64,000 bases of DNA. Source: Chlorops oryzae. Lineage: Eukaryota; Arthropoda; Insecta; Diptera; Chloropidae. The notes beneath the pieces were generated by a model. It was not told where the DNA came from. It saw nothing but the letters and a program-made list of their open reading frames with translations, and made no database searches. The DNA lies in assembly GCA_020466095.1 (NCBI GenBank), contig CM035807.1, forward strand, positions 33,956,939 through 34,020,938, written 5' to 3'. This document shows positions 23,154 to 34,713 of the stretch, piece after piece (positions within the stretch are counted from its first letter, which is position 1; every line of letters starts with the position of its first letter). Position numbers and translations under genes: made by a program.

Positions 23154-24072
23154 ATTTCGTTATGGCTTCAAATTGATTTTTCGATGGTGCCCCTTCGTAC
23201 ATTTAGGTGCTGAAACTTTGAATCGACGTGATCATATGACATCTCGTTACTCTTGCTCTGGTTCGCCGGACCATAACCGCATCAAACGGAATGGTATGTG
23301 CAGCAAATACAATTTTTTTTACATATTTCATGTAGCAAAATTTTTATGAAAAGCTAAAATTCCTCCTTCTTTGGAAATATTTCCTTTCGTTTTCAGACAC
23401 TCGAAGATCATTTCTCTACACAAGTCCTGGATCCCCGAAAGGTCGGCATATTTCGCATTGTGGTAAGCTATCATAATTTAAAACAGATTTCCGACTCACT
23501 TTTTAAATCATTGCTAAGGTATAAGATCAAAAGATAGCAGCAGACAATCAGTGAAACAAATGAACTATCATAAGTTTTGGTTTAAAAACAGAACTTTATA
23601 GTTTTACTTTGAATCTAACTGCTCCATGAAACTAAAGGAACTAAATAAAAAGTCGTAACAGTTCATGGGCCATAACTCTGTTTTGACAATAAATTTTCAA
23701 TAAATCAGTTTCGGGAAAGTGATTTACTATCTCGGAATACATTGAACTATATTGAACCATCGTTCACAGAAGCTTTCCATTTCATTTGATTCCAGGCGTC
23801 GCGTCGTTCGTAACTCAATCCAGCGCGATGCTGCACGTTATTCTGCACCAATTGGTAGTAGCAACGCCGTCAACAATTCGCACTCATATCATCAACATAG
23901 TAACCTAAATATGATGAACACTGAACTGAATTCATCCATGGATAGTCGTAAGAGGAGCAAGGATATTATTAAACTGGAGACACGCAACCAAATGTGGCAA
24001 TCACGACAACGAAAAATGCCACTGTCTGGTACGAAAACCACATCTCTGGGAGTGCCAATGACAGAAAATTGA
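23154..24072 (+). CDS. Tachykinin-type neuropeptide receptor, C-terminal exons (partial)
   Basis: Three exons encode the cytoplasmic tail of a class A GPCR. Exon A (23154-23293), after acceptor TTGCAG, reads RFRYGFKLIFRWCPFV, the juxtamembrane helix 8 motif of tachykinin receptors (neurokinin receptors have RFRLGFKHAFRCCPF here), then TSRYSCSGSPDHNRIKRN. Exon B (23397-23462) gives DTRRSFLYTSPGSPKGRHIS, as I recall for fly tachykinin receptor tails. Exon C (from 23796) runs to TGA at 24070-24072 and is Ser/Asn/Arg-rich, a typical phosphorylatable tail. Exons A and B join in phase; the B donor (CATTGTG/GTAAGC) leaves one base while exon C needs two, so a microexon, an indel or a different junction must lie between. 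TkR86C or TkR99D orthology is likely but unresolved. The transmembrane exons are absent from the window. Confidence 0.8.
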
Positions 24073-24725
24073 AATAGTGAGAACGGATTTGATCAGACTA
24101 CCTACAGCGACATATGGCATGACAACAACAGGATCCAATTCATTCAATTCATCGAACTCATCCGCGAACGTGGGCGCAAAATGAAATGACAAACGAGTGT
24201 CCTATCGACCAAATAGTTATCAGAATAGTAGATGTTTCGTGTATACCTAGTTGTGACCAAAAAAAAAAACCAAGAAGATCAAAGAATTTCGTCACCTTAA
24301 GTTGAATTCTTTTCCTCGAATTCGGCTAGCCGCGTTCCTGTATAAAAATCAGACATTCGAGAATCAAAGATTCAGCGGTAAGAACTTTTTCATTCGAACT
24401 AAAAATAGAATTTTCCATTGAAAAAAAAAAGGAACCTGAGCAGTATTTTTATTTGGGGTGTTTTCTATTGATAGAGTTTAGGGAATATTGCACCTTATTT
24501 TTTATTTATTTATTTATACAGAAATTGCAATATATTAAAATATACAGCAACTTATATCAACGCTTAGCTATAGCAACAGGGGCCTTAAGCTGTAACTTAG
24601 TGTAGATTGGTGACAGTGGATATATTAGGTTTTTTATTCAGTGAGACATGGGTTTGATATTGTAAGTTGTTAGTGATTCAAATTGATGTGTAAAGGTTTG
24701 ATGCTTTTAGGAAATCTATCATTTT
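24073..24725 (+). other. Presumed 3' UTR and downstream of the receptor
   Basis: Noncoding sequence following the receptor stop codon, with A runs near 24258 and 24420. A clear polyadenylation signal is not identifiable. No transposon termini recognised up to the mini-me-like repeat at 24726. Confidence 0.4.
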
Positions 24726-25547
24726 TATACCCAGCGTAAGCGGGGTATATTAGTTTTGTGCAAATCTTGTAACAGGGAGAATTAAGCTCCGGAGATATAG
24801 AAAAATATATATAGAAATGATCAGGATCAAAAACTGAATCGATTTAGACATGTCCGTCTGTCCGTCTGTCCGTCTGTCCGTCCGTCCGTCCGTCCGTCCG
24901 TCTGTCCGTCTGTCCGTCCGTCCGTGGTCGGATCTCCTCCGAAACGGCTGGACCAATCAAGTCGAAATTTGGCACACAGGTATATCGGGATCCGAGTATG
25001 ATCCTAAGTAAAAATTGGAGACATCCGCCCACTGCCACGCCCACAAATGAATATAATGTGTTTTCAGTAAAATGCTTGTAACTTGTGAACCACTCAACAC
25101 ATTTCATTGATATTTGGTGTACTGGTAAACTACGAAAAGGGACATATCCTGGCAAAAAATGGACGCCGCCCTCCTCGAGCCACGCCCACAAATAAGCCCA
25201 AAAATAAGGGCTTATCGTAACTTGTGAAGTAAAAGGCGTAGAAGCTTCAAATTCGCAGCATAGGTTCACCAAGGCGAATGAAAGGTGTAGGAAAAATTTT
25301 TTTATGGCCCGCCCACTGCCACGCCCACAAATAAAGATTTTTCGTAACTTCCGAAGTAAAAGGCGTAGAAGCTTCAAATTCGCAACATAGGCTCACCAAG
25401 GCGAATGAAAGGTGTAGGGAAATAATTTATGTTTCCCTCCCACTGCCACGCCCACAAATAGAGAAGCAAAACCTAGTTCGCTCATAATTTCGGGACGCTG
25501 GGTATTTCAAAGTCGGGCTTGACCGACTTTAGCTTTCTTACTTGTTT
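24726..25547 (+). repeat. mini-me-like repeat, full-length copy with (GTCY)n
   Basis: Begins TATACCCAGCGTAAGCGGGG, contains GATCAGGATCAAAAACTGAA, then a long GTCY tract (24851-24926), several near-tandem modules with GCCCACTGCCACGCCCAC and AAAGGCGTAGAAGCTTCAAA, and ends GACTTTAGCTTTCTTACTTG. This arrangement (TA-rich stretch, short core, GTCY tract) is that described for dipteran mini-me elements. The same subfamily tail recurs in inverted orientation at 30638. Frames on the opposite strand are by-products of the GTCY repeat. Confidence 0.8.
24851..24926. repeat. (GTCC/GTCT)n microsatellite
   Basis: About 19 consecutive tetranucleotide units of GTCC or GTCT inside the mini-me-like copy, the longest such tract in the window; shorter versions lie at about 34849-34890, 45134-45157 and 48338-48360. 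Confidence 0.9.
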
Positions 25548-26636
25548 GTATATTGAGGTTAGTCGGTGATTTGAGTATTTCAAAAGGATTAGATTTAAGG
25601 GATTTTCTTGATGGTGGTGGTGTTTTTTTTATCAGGTAGTCGTGTGTCAAGTGTGTGTGTCCTAGGCGCATTTTTGTGAATTTGATTATGTCTAATCGCT
25701 TAAGGTTTTTGGAAAACTGGCGGGGGTATTGTTGGATTGTAGTCTTGTTTTCATTTGCCATTTTGTAGTGTCGTGAGGTTTTTGACCATATATTTTCTTT
25801 GTGGACTTTTAATTATTTTTTCTTTATGTATTGTGTTATGTCTTGGTGGTTTAGGTTGGGGTTAAATATCAGAGGTGATCTAAAAGCATTTTTTGCTTCC
25901 TTATTTGCAAGCTCGTTGCGTTTGATATTTGCATGCCCGGGGACCCAGATAAGGATTATTTTTTGGTGATTGGTGTTTAGTATCTGCCTGATTTGTGTTA
26001 TGTATGCGTCTTCATTTGAACTGTTGGCTATTGCTTTAAGAGCAGAGAGTGAGTCGGAGCATATGGCATATTTGCCTTTTTGTTGTTTTGCATATTTACA
26101 TGCTGCGAGAATGGCAGAGATTTCTGATGTATAAATGGTGGAAAAGTAAGGAAGTAGTTGTTTTGAGATTAGTGTGGTTTCCGTCATGATACTGAAGGAG
26201 ACTCCGTTTGTGCTCTTCGATCCGTCTGTAAAAATGAAGACGTGAAATTTGTATTTGTCTCTGAGAGCTAGGAAATTTTGGTTGAGTATTTCGAAATTGG
26301 TGTTTGCTTTCTGTGTTGTGTGTAGATCGAAGATAATGTTTGATTTGTCGAAGTTCCACGGTGGGTGAGTTTGTGTGATAAAGTTGGGATAAGTCAAAGT
26401 TAAGTCATGTTTTCTACATTGATCTAAGATCAGGTGAAGAAGCGAGGGTATCTTGGAGAATTTTTTGTGATTTTTGATTTCTTTTAGAATTGCTTGCAAT
26501 GTTGGATTTTTATTTTCTGTTACTTTTTTAATGTCTCTCTGGATGTTTATTGTATATCTGTTTTCAATTGGCAGTATCCCCGCTTCAAAAAGGATGCTGT
26601 ATTGCACCTTAACTTTGTTCTTTTCCAGAAGTTTTT
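25548..26636 (-). pseudogene. Non-LTR retrotransposon remnant: ORF2 RNase H and C-terminus
   Basis: The minus strand is open from about 26636 to a TAA at 25813 and encodes an RNase H domain of the type found at the end of I/Jockey-group ORF2 proteins. Numbering from the GTG codon at 26607: catalytic Asp in FTDGS (128), Glu in TSEIS (162), Asp in CSDSLSAL (185) and WVPGH (221-225) are present, but the last acidic position in NELANKEAK is Asn 235 instead of Asp. In the same frame after the stop the sequence continues for about 80 codons with KMRLGHTHLTHDYL, the usual ORF2 C-terminal motif. Reverse transcriptase and endonuclease regions are missing upstream, as expected of a 5'-truncated copy. 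The 3' end abuts the mini-me-like repeat. It cannot be functional. Confidence 0.88.
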
Positions 26637-26639
26637 AAA

Positions 26640-28607
26640 GGGTAAGAGCTTTGCAGAAAATTGGTTTATTGAAATTCGATTTGCACAAATAAGCAAGGCT
26701 TTAAGGGAGCACCAGCCATCCCAAGGTTGCGGTCTTATTTACGAGCCCTGCACCTCCAGCCTTTGTATGTTGCATATTCATACAGCAAACACAAGACATC
26801 TTAGGACATCTGTGAATTTGATAAGCTTTTAAATAAAATTTCCAGATTAAACTTAAATGAAGTTCGTATTCCAAATAAATGTCCAAAAGTCCATTGAACT
26901 TTATCAATTGCTCATATTTAATACGAACTAAATAAATTAATTCTTCTCACATCTAAAGTCTTATTTATTTCGAAATCTACATACATATATAGACTTTCTT
27001 AAGGTTCAAGCCACTTTCTGGTATTTTCATTTATAATCTTACCAACCCGTCATAGAAATTTAAGATTATTTCAAAGGCGGGCGTCATGTGTTGCTTTGCC
27101 CGTTTTATTGACACAAAAAATCATAGCTTATTGAAAAGCTTTTAAGCTTTTGAGCCCAAAAAGGCCAAAGGTCTCTTGGAGAGGGCTAAGTAATTCTTCA
27201 ATAAATCCTTTTTGACAGTTCGTATTCGAATTCAAGAAACTCAAATGGGACCGTACTTAGCGAACGGAGAAAATTGTCCTTTCTTAAATTTAGTCCGTAA
27301 ATAATGCTTTTCGGTCTGTTTATCGATTTAAGTCAGTAAATTAGGTGACAAAAGGGAATTATGATTATGTGAATAAAAAAAAAGGTTTAGAACGAAAACT
27401 AAAAAAAATTCAAATTTAGATAAAGAATTTTCTTCTGGCTTTGTATTTTTTTTTCTATTTGATTTAACCCTTTAATGGATGAAATATTAAGTTAAGTAAA
27501 GCCAATGATTTGATCGAAATTTAATGTTTATGGGTCTACCTTTAAATACTCCATGCTTCAGAAGAATAAAATTTAAAGAGCCTTTACTTACAGTAGCACT
27601 AAACACTAAACCCCGTGCATATGAAACCTCATTCAAGTTCTTTTTGTTACTTAATTGCCTTACGAGCGAACGAAGCTGAATTGAAGACACGGAACCGCAT
27701 AACAACAATTTGTACGTGACAGCATAAAGGCTTAACGTAAAACCGAGAGAACTTTGCAAATTACTTTGCATTCTCACTTCCTAACGTGCGTGATGTTGAG
27801 AAAGTTCTTCTCATAGCTTCAATTTTGTTTTTGCTTTTCATTTTTCTTGCCTTTTAGCCACGATAAGCTCAAGGGCCGAATGGAGACATCCTTTCAAAAC
27901 TGTCCGAACATTTGCCAGTACGATGCTCAAAGGCGAATAACTATTTTAATCTCTTTCGTAGGCTGAAGCCTATTGGAATGCCATCGTCAGTGCTTTCATG
28001 ACTGATCAAAAGAGGAAATCTTCTTCTGAAACTCCCTTTCGAACATGGATCCTAAAAAAATACCCCATCGTTTCACTTTGAAAATGCATTTGTATAATTT
28101 ATAACATAATAAGATAAGCTTGAAAAAAAAGACAGTTCTTCCCGCCCTCGACATTAACATTCTACACTTGCACGTGTACTGCGAACATGAAAAGGATTTT
28201 AACTAAAAGGCAAAGGATATGCGACAAAGAGCTTGTTCCTTGTTCCTTACAAACATGGCCGAATAATTGAACGAGTTGTCAAATACGAAACATCGTTAGC
28301 CGTCGGCTTATGAAGTGTGCGTTCTTGTCATAAAGAAAGTAAATAAAACGCCGAGGGATTTTTTCAAATTGTGTACCTACATAATTTCTGAATTTCATCA
28401 TTTAAGTTAGTCTTCGAGGGAATTTTGATTTTGAAAAATGCTTTTACCATGCTCAATAGTCTTTCGTCAATCCTTGCGAAAAGTAAATATAAATATTCCC
28501 TCCTGTTTGACCTCGTGACGTTTTCTAAGCTGCTTATAAGCTCTCGCTTCCAAATAGGAAAAACTTGGTAAAATGTCAGGGCTGTAGCGAATGGTTCAGA
28601 CCATTTG
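26640..28607. other. Non-genic DNA
   Basis: No gene recognised. One isolated unit of the ~60-bp tandem repeat family (AACCCTTTAATGGATGAAAT) occurs near 27466. Minus-strand frames at 27487-27777 (96 codons) and 28364-28627 (87 codons) are open but match nothing I know; the second runs into the MITE at 28608. Confidence 0.45.
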
Positions 28608-29113
28608 GAGCCAATTTCACCAAGCATACTTAAGTAAAAATCGTCGTTTAAGTACGGATTTTCATTTTCATTAACCTAAATGGCAAGTCGTACTTAAGTG
28701 ATCCATATCGGGCACTTAAGTAGAGTTTATGCAACTCTGTGTAGTCGCAATGGAAACAGCTGATTTAAAAAGAAAACTATTTATGTATATGGAAACTTGT
28801 TTTATTTATCATGTCCTTAGCTCTTGCGTTAACTTTATCAGTTTGTTTGCACTCAATTATAGACTTCTTGCTTTGAACGCACGCAAGAAGTAAATCTATA
28901 TCTTCTTCTGAAAATTTTTTTAGTGCGGGACTCCATGTCTTATTTATTTATGTTTTAAATCAGCTGATTACGACGGTGTTGCACTAAAAATAAAAGGTGC
29001 TGCCGTACTTCCGCGTAACTAAATTTTTTATTTGATGAAACGGACTGAAACTTAAATGCGTACTTAAGTGCCAATCGGTACTTAAACTTAAATGCCTTTG
29101 GTGAAATTGGCTC
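28608..29113. mobile_element. MITE with GAGCCAATTTCACCAA termini
   Basis: The left end GAGCCAATTTCACCAA (28608-28623) is exactly mirrored at 29098-29113. The subterminal regions on both sides repeat ACTTAAGT-like motifs. No coding capacity in 506 bp. The flanks show no unambiguous duplication (TTG versus TTA if 3 bp), so the superfamily is open; PIF/Harbinger is possible. Confidence 0.75.
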
Positions 29114-30637
29114 TTAAAGACATTTATTAAGGAATTCTGTTTATTTCTCGTACTTTACAGGAAAATCGTTGAATGCTAGAAGGAAAAATCCCTCACTTAA
29201 CAAAAAATTATGTCTACTACTATGGTGAGATATTTTGGATATTTGACCCCGAAGAAAATCATCATAGCAACTTAAAATTCATCGCTAAACGAAGACCTTT
29301 GGGAAATTTAGTTTTGTGTTAATTTGAGAAATCGAAGAATGATTTGTACGTGCTCTTTGATATATTGGAATTTATTATTTCGGATATGGATGGGAAAAAA
29401 TTTACATTCATGATTATTCCTTTTCTAACAAGAAACACGAAATATTAATAGAAAGGAAAACCAAGTTTTCCCAATCAAAGATCAATAAATTTGGCCTTTC
29501 GGCGGCTTCTGACCAGAAAACAAAACATTTTGCTTTCAATAAGATTTCTCTCAAACAAAACAAAAGCGGTGGCTTCAATAAATCAAATAAAAAAGAAATA
29601 GAAGAAGAAGAAAATATAGAATTTCGATTTATGAAAAAGCTTTCATTGCTCGAAGCGAACGGAAAAACGAACTAAAATTCACACAAAATTCACAAAATCT
29701 ATGACACTTTAAAGCGTTTAACTCGAAATATTTGCATGGAAGAGCTTTTCAAGTATTTGTGGAGTAATTCCGATTATTTCTTATTTCTAATTAAACATCA
29801 AATCACTTGACCAGAAGGCCATTCTATTTAGCTCAACGGAATTCATAAAAGTCCTTCGTCACAAACAACTCAAGAATGGCAATGAAGGACACCTCGCTGC
29901 CTAGAGTCAAGGAACAGCATGAATTAAGGTTATGCATATTAATGAGAGCTCTCCTTAAACTTCCTTTCGGCAAGTAATTACTTTTTCACATCCGAACAAA
30001 TCTCATTAAATTCTTTCATCTCTATTCTAAGTGTACTTCACGGAGACCGATTTAAAATGGCCAACGTTCTATAATTTATTTTGCCTACTGCATTGATATG
30101 CTTATTTTGGATTCGTCTTTTGAGTTCTTGAAGTGTCATTTTCATACAATTTCTCCTTTTGTGAAGTTTCAGAGCTTTTTCGTTCAAGCATTATCAGAAG
30201 AGCAAAATGATCTAGCCCTATTTAAAGGAAAAGTGCTAAGCTCAACTAAAGTTTACTCAGGATCAGTTTTTTTCATACAATCAACTTAAATCTTTTAATA
30301 TAAAAATTTAATGTCTTCCTTTAAATCAATTTAGTAAAGTCAATACTGAAAGATATATTGAATAAGCAGAAAAATGGTTTTATTTACCCTTTACTGCATG
30401 CCAAATTAAATATTTTAGGAAAACCTTTTTCGCTGTAAGTGGTTTTTTACTGCATGATATGTGAAAAAAGTGGCAAGAACATTTGGCCCCCATTAAGTGG
30501 ATTTATTAAATATTCAAAATTAATTATACAGGGTACTCTCTTAAGCAGAAATCTACCAGACCTAAAAGTATGTCTGCTGAACAGAGGTTTCCACTTAAGA
30601 GGAAACTATTTGAGAAGCATTAACACAGAGCATAACC
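29114..30637. other. Non-genic DNA with two units of the ~60-bp repeat
   Basis: No gene supported. At about 30370-30475 two tandem units of the ATGGTTTTATT/CCCTTTACTGCATG repeat occur, the same family as the arrays at 34128 and 48980. Confidence 0.5.
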
Positions 30638-31138
30638 AACAAGTGAGAAAGCTAAAGTCGGTCAAGCCGATTACACAACACTAATCTTTGTGGGCTTTTC
30701 AATGGGCGGAAGACATCAAGACACATAGGTAAGTAGTTAGGTGCCAACTTGCAAAGCAATTGGTCAAGCCGTTTGGAAATAGATCCGACCACAGAGGGAC
30801 GGACAGACGCATGGGCGGATAGATGGACAGACAAGAAGATGTACAGACGGACATGTCTAAATCGATAAAGAATATCTACATACATATATGGGCAATTCCA
30901 TGGATACGGTCCCACCCGTGACTCTTATTTTTAGATCTTAGCTCATAATAATTGAAAACAGCACGTAATTCCCAAGGATCTAAAATTTGTAAAACGTTTA
31001 ACAATCGTTAAGCACTGAAATTACATAATTTGTGCTTAGAATGGCTGTCACGGGTGGGACAGTTTCTCGTAGAATTACCCATATCCGTCTATAATTATGG
31101 AGCTTAGTTCTTGCTCCTACAAGATTTGCACAAACTTA
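30638..31138 (-). repeat. mini-me-like repeat, minus orientation, interrupted by a MITE
   Basis: Starts with AAGTGAGAAAGCTAAAGTCG, the inverted tail of the subfamily at 24726, contains a degenerate GGAC/AGAC tract and ACATGTCTAAATCGAT, and ends with GATTTGCACAAACTTAC, the inverted head. A 191-bp MITE (30890-31080) has inserted into it. Confidence 0.75.
30890..31080. mobile_element. 191-bp MITE, GGGCAATTCC termini, ATAT flanks
   Basis: Left end GGGCAATTCCATGGATACGG, with right end AGAATTACCC; subterminal TCCCACCCGTGAC (left) and GTCACGGGTGGGA (right) are inverted. ATAT stands at 30886-30889 and 31081-31084. It sits inside a mini-me-like copy, so it is younger than that copy. It resembles the element at 32636 in size, terminal sequence and flank. 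Confidence 0.82.
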
Positions 31139-32635
31139 CCATGTGGGATCAATTGTGCGTTTTGACGTATTTAATAATATAAATGAAAGAAAAATCTAAT
31201 GAAGTTTTGAAGAGTTCATAACAAAATAAAGAAATATCAATAAATCCATGTACCGGAACAAACATTTTAAAAGCATGACTTACCTTAGCAATATGTTGCT
31301 AGCGATGCATTTCGGTGCACCTAAACGAATCGTAATCGAACGAGCGACTTCTTCTTTATCACATCGCTGGCGCCAAGTTCAGAGAACGCGAGAGCGCAAC
31401 GCACTTATACGCATACAAACGCAATCACTTGACCGGCACGATATTCGCACTAAGCACTCCGCGACCCGTAACTACCGAAAACCGACCGAACAGCAACGCG
31501 GACAGAGAAAGACTGAAACATGAGCTTGGCTTAAAGTACGCAAAACGCAAAAAAGTGCTTAGTCATTGCGATCGGAAAAGAGCGAAGCACACATTTGCAT
31601 AAAATAAGGAGTACCTACTTATTTTTTTATCTTCTTTGTCCCACAAAATAATAACGTAACAATGATATTAAATATGTGATGATCAAACTGGTTTAAATTT
31701 ATATTTTCGAAGTAAAAACTAATCTCTTGCTTGAACTCTTCTTTCCCTGTGTTATTTGTGAGTGGAGGTGATAGAGGTTGAATTGTTTTATATTTGTTCC
31801 ATACGGCAATAAGAGACAAATTCGCATTAAAATCGACATGGGAACTAGTGAGTTAAAATTTCCGTATCAAATCGCACGCTGGGTAGAGATCCGAGCACAA
31901 AATGTGGACCATTTAAATAGTTTTATTTTCATCCTGATCAAGAAAAGGTATATTCATATACATAGGTATGGGTGTCTATATCCTACCAAGCTTGTACAAT
32001 GTACATACAACACGTATACAAAAACAATCAGTGTCTGAATTATCATACGCCTTTATAAACGTTCAAAGCTATGTTAACTTTTAAAAACTACGATTTTATC
32101 CTTATTGCCATGATTTAAATGTTGATGGAAACGCTTTTGGAGCGCTATTCAACTCCTTAAGTTCACACAACGAAGACATAATCATAAGTAAATACAAATT
32201 GCTTCACGAACTAGACCATATCAACTTGATGTAGACAAACTATCTACAAACGATTTACATGAAAAAGTTTTTCCTTCTTCCATTGCGCTCGATTAAATCG
32301 TTGAAGTACCGCTTGACCTCTTTTGCCGCATGGACTTAAATGAATGAAAGTTTTCATGATTTCTGATTGTGCAACGTATGAGTTAAGAGGCACCGCCGAA
32401 CATGCAAAACTTTCCCATCGAGAATTTTGTTACTCTTCATTTGAGAAAAGGGAAATTTTTATTTTTATTTTTAACTTGAAATTCAAATAACCGTAAGCAG
32501 AAAGTTCAGATCAACGAACTAAATCCTTCAACCCAATTTTTACCAGCATTTAACAATTATAATACGGACGAGTGTTCAGGGCCAGTCAGAGTTCCAGCGT
32601 TGAATTTTATTCTCTTTATTCGGTCGTTGCCATAT
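31139..32635. other. Non-genic DNA with a GC-richer patch
   Basis: No gene supported. From about 31310 to 31540 the sequence becomes noticeably richer in G and C with many CG dinucleotides (GCGAGAGCGCAACGC) and is open on the plus strand for 91 Arg-rich codons. It could be a 5' UTR/promoter region or a decayed insert. Confidence 0.4.
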
Positions 32636-32824
32636 GGGCATTTCCAGAAAAAGTAAACTTTTTGTCGCGTCCGTATATAGCTGATTGCCATAGAAACTTT
32701 GAAAAACATAAAAGTCCGCATAAGCTGCACGAAAGTATTGAGAAGCAAAAGTACTATTTACCGCATACTTCAATTCGGGGCTTCAAATTTATCATTTAAA
32801 TGTCGCGTCCGTTTGGAAATGCCC
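32636..32824. mobile_element. 189-bp MITE, GGGCATTTCC termini, ATAT flanks
   Basis: CATATGGGCATTTCCA at 32631-32646 is exactly mirrored at 32814-32829. Taking GGG as the end, the flanks on both sides are ATAT. TGTCGCGTCCG occurs near both ends in the same orientation. A further copy of this family, with TCACGTCCG variants, is split by transposons at 54739-55752. Confidence 0.85.
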
Positions 32825-34127
32825 ATATGTGCTTCGAAAAATTTTAATTAAATACAGTCAACTCCTGATTGAGTGAACTATTTTTTGCAAAGCCTATTCA
32901 TATTATCAAGGTTGTTCACACTAACGAGGCACGATTTTTTTATGTTAAATTTTCTTTATTTAATATTTACATTTAATCGGGAGGTATGTTTCTTACGTGC
33001 TCTTAATGATTTTTGAACGACCTTCTCGCAAAATGTTAGAGTACCGAGTAACGAAACCTGATATTTGAGCCTCAGTCAGTATGTTCACACCACCAAGTTG
33101 TTTCCGGGGTCACACTATCCAGAGTCGAATACATAAAAATTTGATACCATTCAGTTATTGCGATTACTCTCCGAGTTACTCCTTGACAAGTATGAAATAT
33201 ATCAGTACTTTTCCCTCTTAATTGAACAGCGAATCAATGAAAAATGAACAACTTTAGCATATAAAATTACTAAAATGCAACTTAATCCTTAATAGATCTC
33301 CTTTCGACTATTCTTTTGATAGATCTTTTTTGACTCTCAGAGTGTAATTGATTCGCTTAGGTGAAATGTTCACAAACTTGCACTACTCACGACTCCAAGG
33401 CAAAATGTTTTTTCTACCCCAGGTTTACACCTTGGTATAAACGAAAAACTTTAATTTTTGGAAACTTTTAAAATTTAATCAGAAGTTTTAATTTACGTTG
33501 GACGAAGATGCAGGATGGCGATTCTGCAGGCCCAGGCAACTTTCATGTATGAAGTTAGCTTTGTTAAGTAAAATTAAAAAAGTACCTTAAAAAAATCCTT
33601 CGTTTGAGATATGTTTCTATGCTTCTTACTTATAAAAAATCAAAAGCAAACTCTTTGCTAGAGTTTCGTAATTTGAACAGCAACATTTCTGAATTCATTG
33701 TTGCAGACTCATGTTTTTGCTTCATTTCAGCATAAACAAATCGTTTTCAACATTGAAATATTACTGATTAATACAACATTAAGATTCAAGAAAGCGTGCA
33801 CAAGGAATAAAGATGGAGAGTATTTAAAAGTTCAAAAATTCCTTTAGAAACAAGCATTACAAACAACTTAACACTCAACTCTGGATACCGATGCGTCCAT
33901 AGATAAAGGTGCAAGCGGTAATATCCGGCCACTTCCCAAGCCATTTAGCCCTGGAGGAAAATCTTCCACTCTCGCCCACCACTTTTTTGATTGAAAGATA
34001 TTTCGTAATTATTACTTAAAAAGTTTAATTCTAATTTGCATGCTGCCTAAGGATACAATCAGACGATTTTGTGATTTGATGGCATAAAGCTTTAATCCTT
34101 TAGGTTCTAAATTAAATACTTATTAAA
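32825..34127. other. Non-genic DNA
   Basis: No gene, RNA or element termini recognised in this AT-rich stretch. Confidence 0.5.
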
Positions 34128-34640
34128 TATTTGAAAAAAAAATATTTCTTCGCTGCAAATGGTTTTATTAACCCTTTACTCAATGCTATATATAAAAAAG
34201 TGGAAAAAAATTGTAAATGATTTTCTTAACCCTTTACCGCATAAAATAATTGGAGAAAATTTTGGTCGCCGTAAATGGTTTTATTAACCTTCCACTGCAT
34301 AAAATATTTATTTTTTCGTTGTATATGATTTTTAACCCTCTACCGTATAAAATAATATATACTTAGTTGTAAAAAAATTTCCGCTCTAAATGGTTTTATT
34401 AACCCTTTAATGCATTAAATATTAGCAAAGCGGCACAAAAAATTTTCCATAATAGTTTAATTAACCCTCCACTGCCTGAATAATTAAAAGTCGGAAAAAA
34501 AGTTCACTGTAAAAGGGTTTATTAAATCTCTACCAAATAAACTATTTAGAAAAAAATTTTTCGCTGGAAATGGTTCTATTAACCTGTGACCGCATGATAT
34601 ATTAAAATTTTCACATAAAAAAATTTGGTGTAGAGGATAT
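34128..34640. repeat. Tandem array of a ~60-bp repeat (8 units)
   Basis: A unit built around GGTTTTATTAACCCTTTACT, followed by GCATGAAATATT-like and GGAAAAAAATTTTTCGCTG-like sequence, recurs about every 50-65 bp, with copies near 34171, 34231, 34285, 34334, 34398, 34463, 34521 and 34577. Units are diverged. The same family forms the array at 48980-49422. Confidence 0.85.
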
Positions 34641-34713
34641 TATTAGGGCCTTAGAAAATAATTAAGTACCTACTACTTAATTGTTTTCAACAAAAAATAC
34701 CTGTTTCCTTTTT

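Noticed and set aside
24844..25377. 177-codon minus-strand frame with Arg/Thr/Asp-rich C-terminus
   Set aside because: It is the translation of the GTCY microsatellite and adjoining modules of the mini-me-like repeat, not a gene.
34128..34640. CRISPR-like array
   Set aside because: Spacing is fairly regular but units are diverged, AT-rich, without unique spacers, in an animal genome; it is a tandem repeat.
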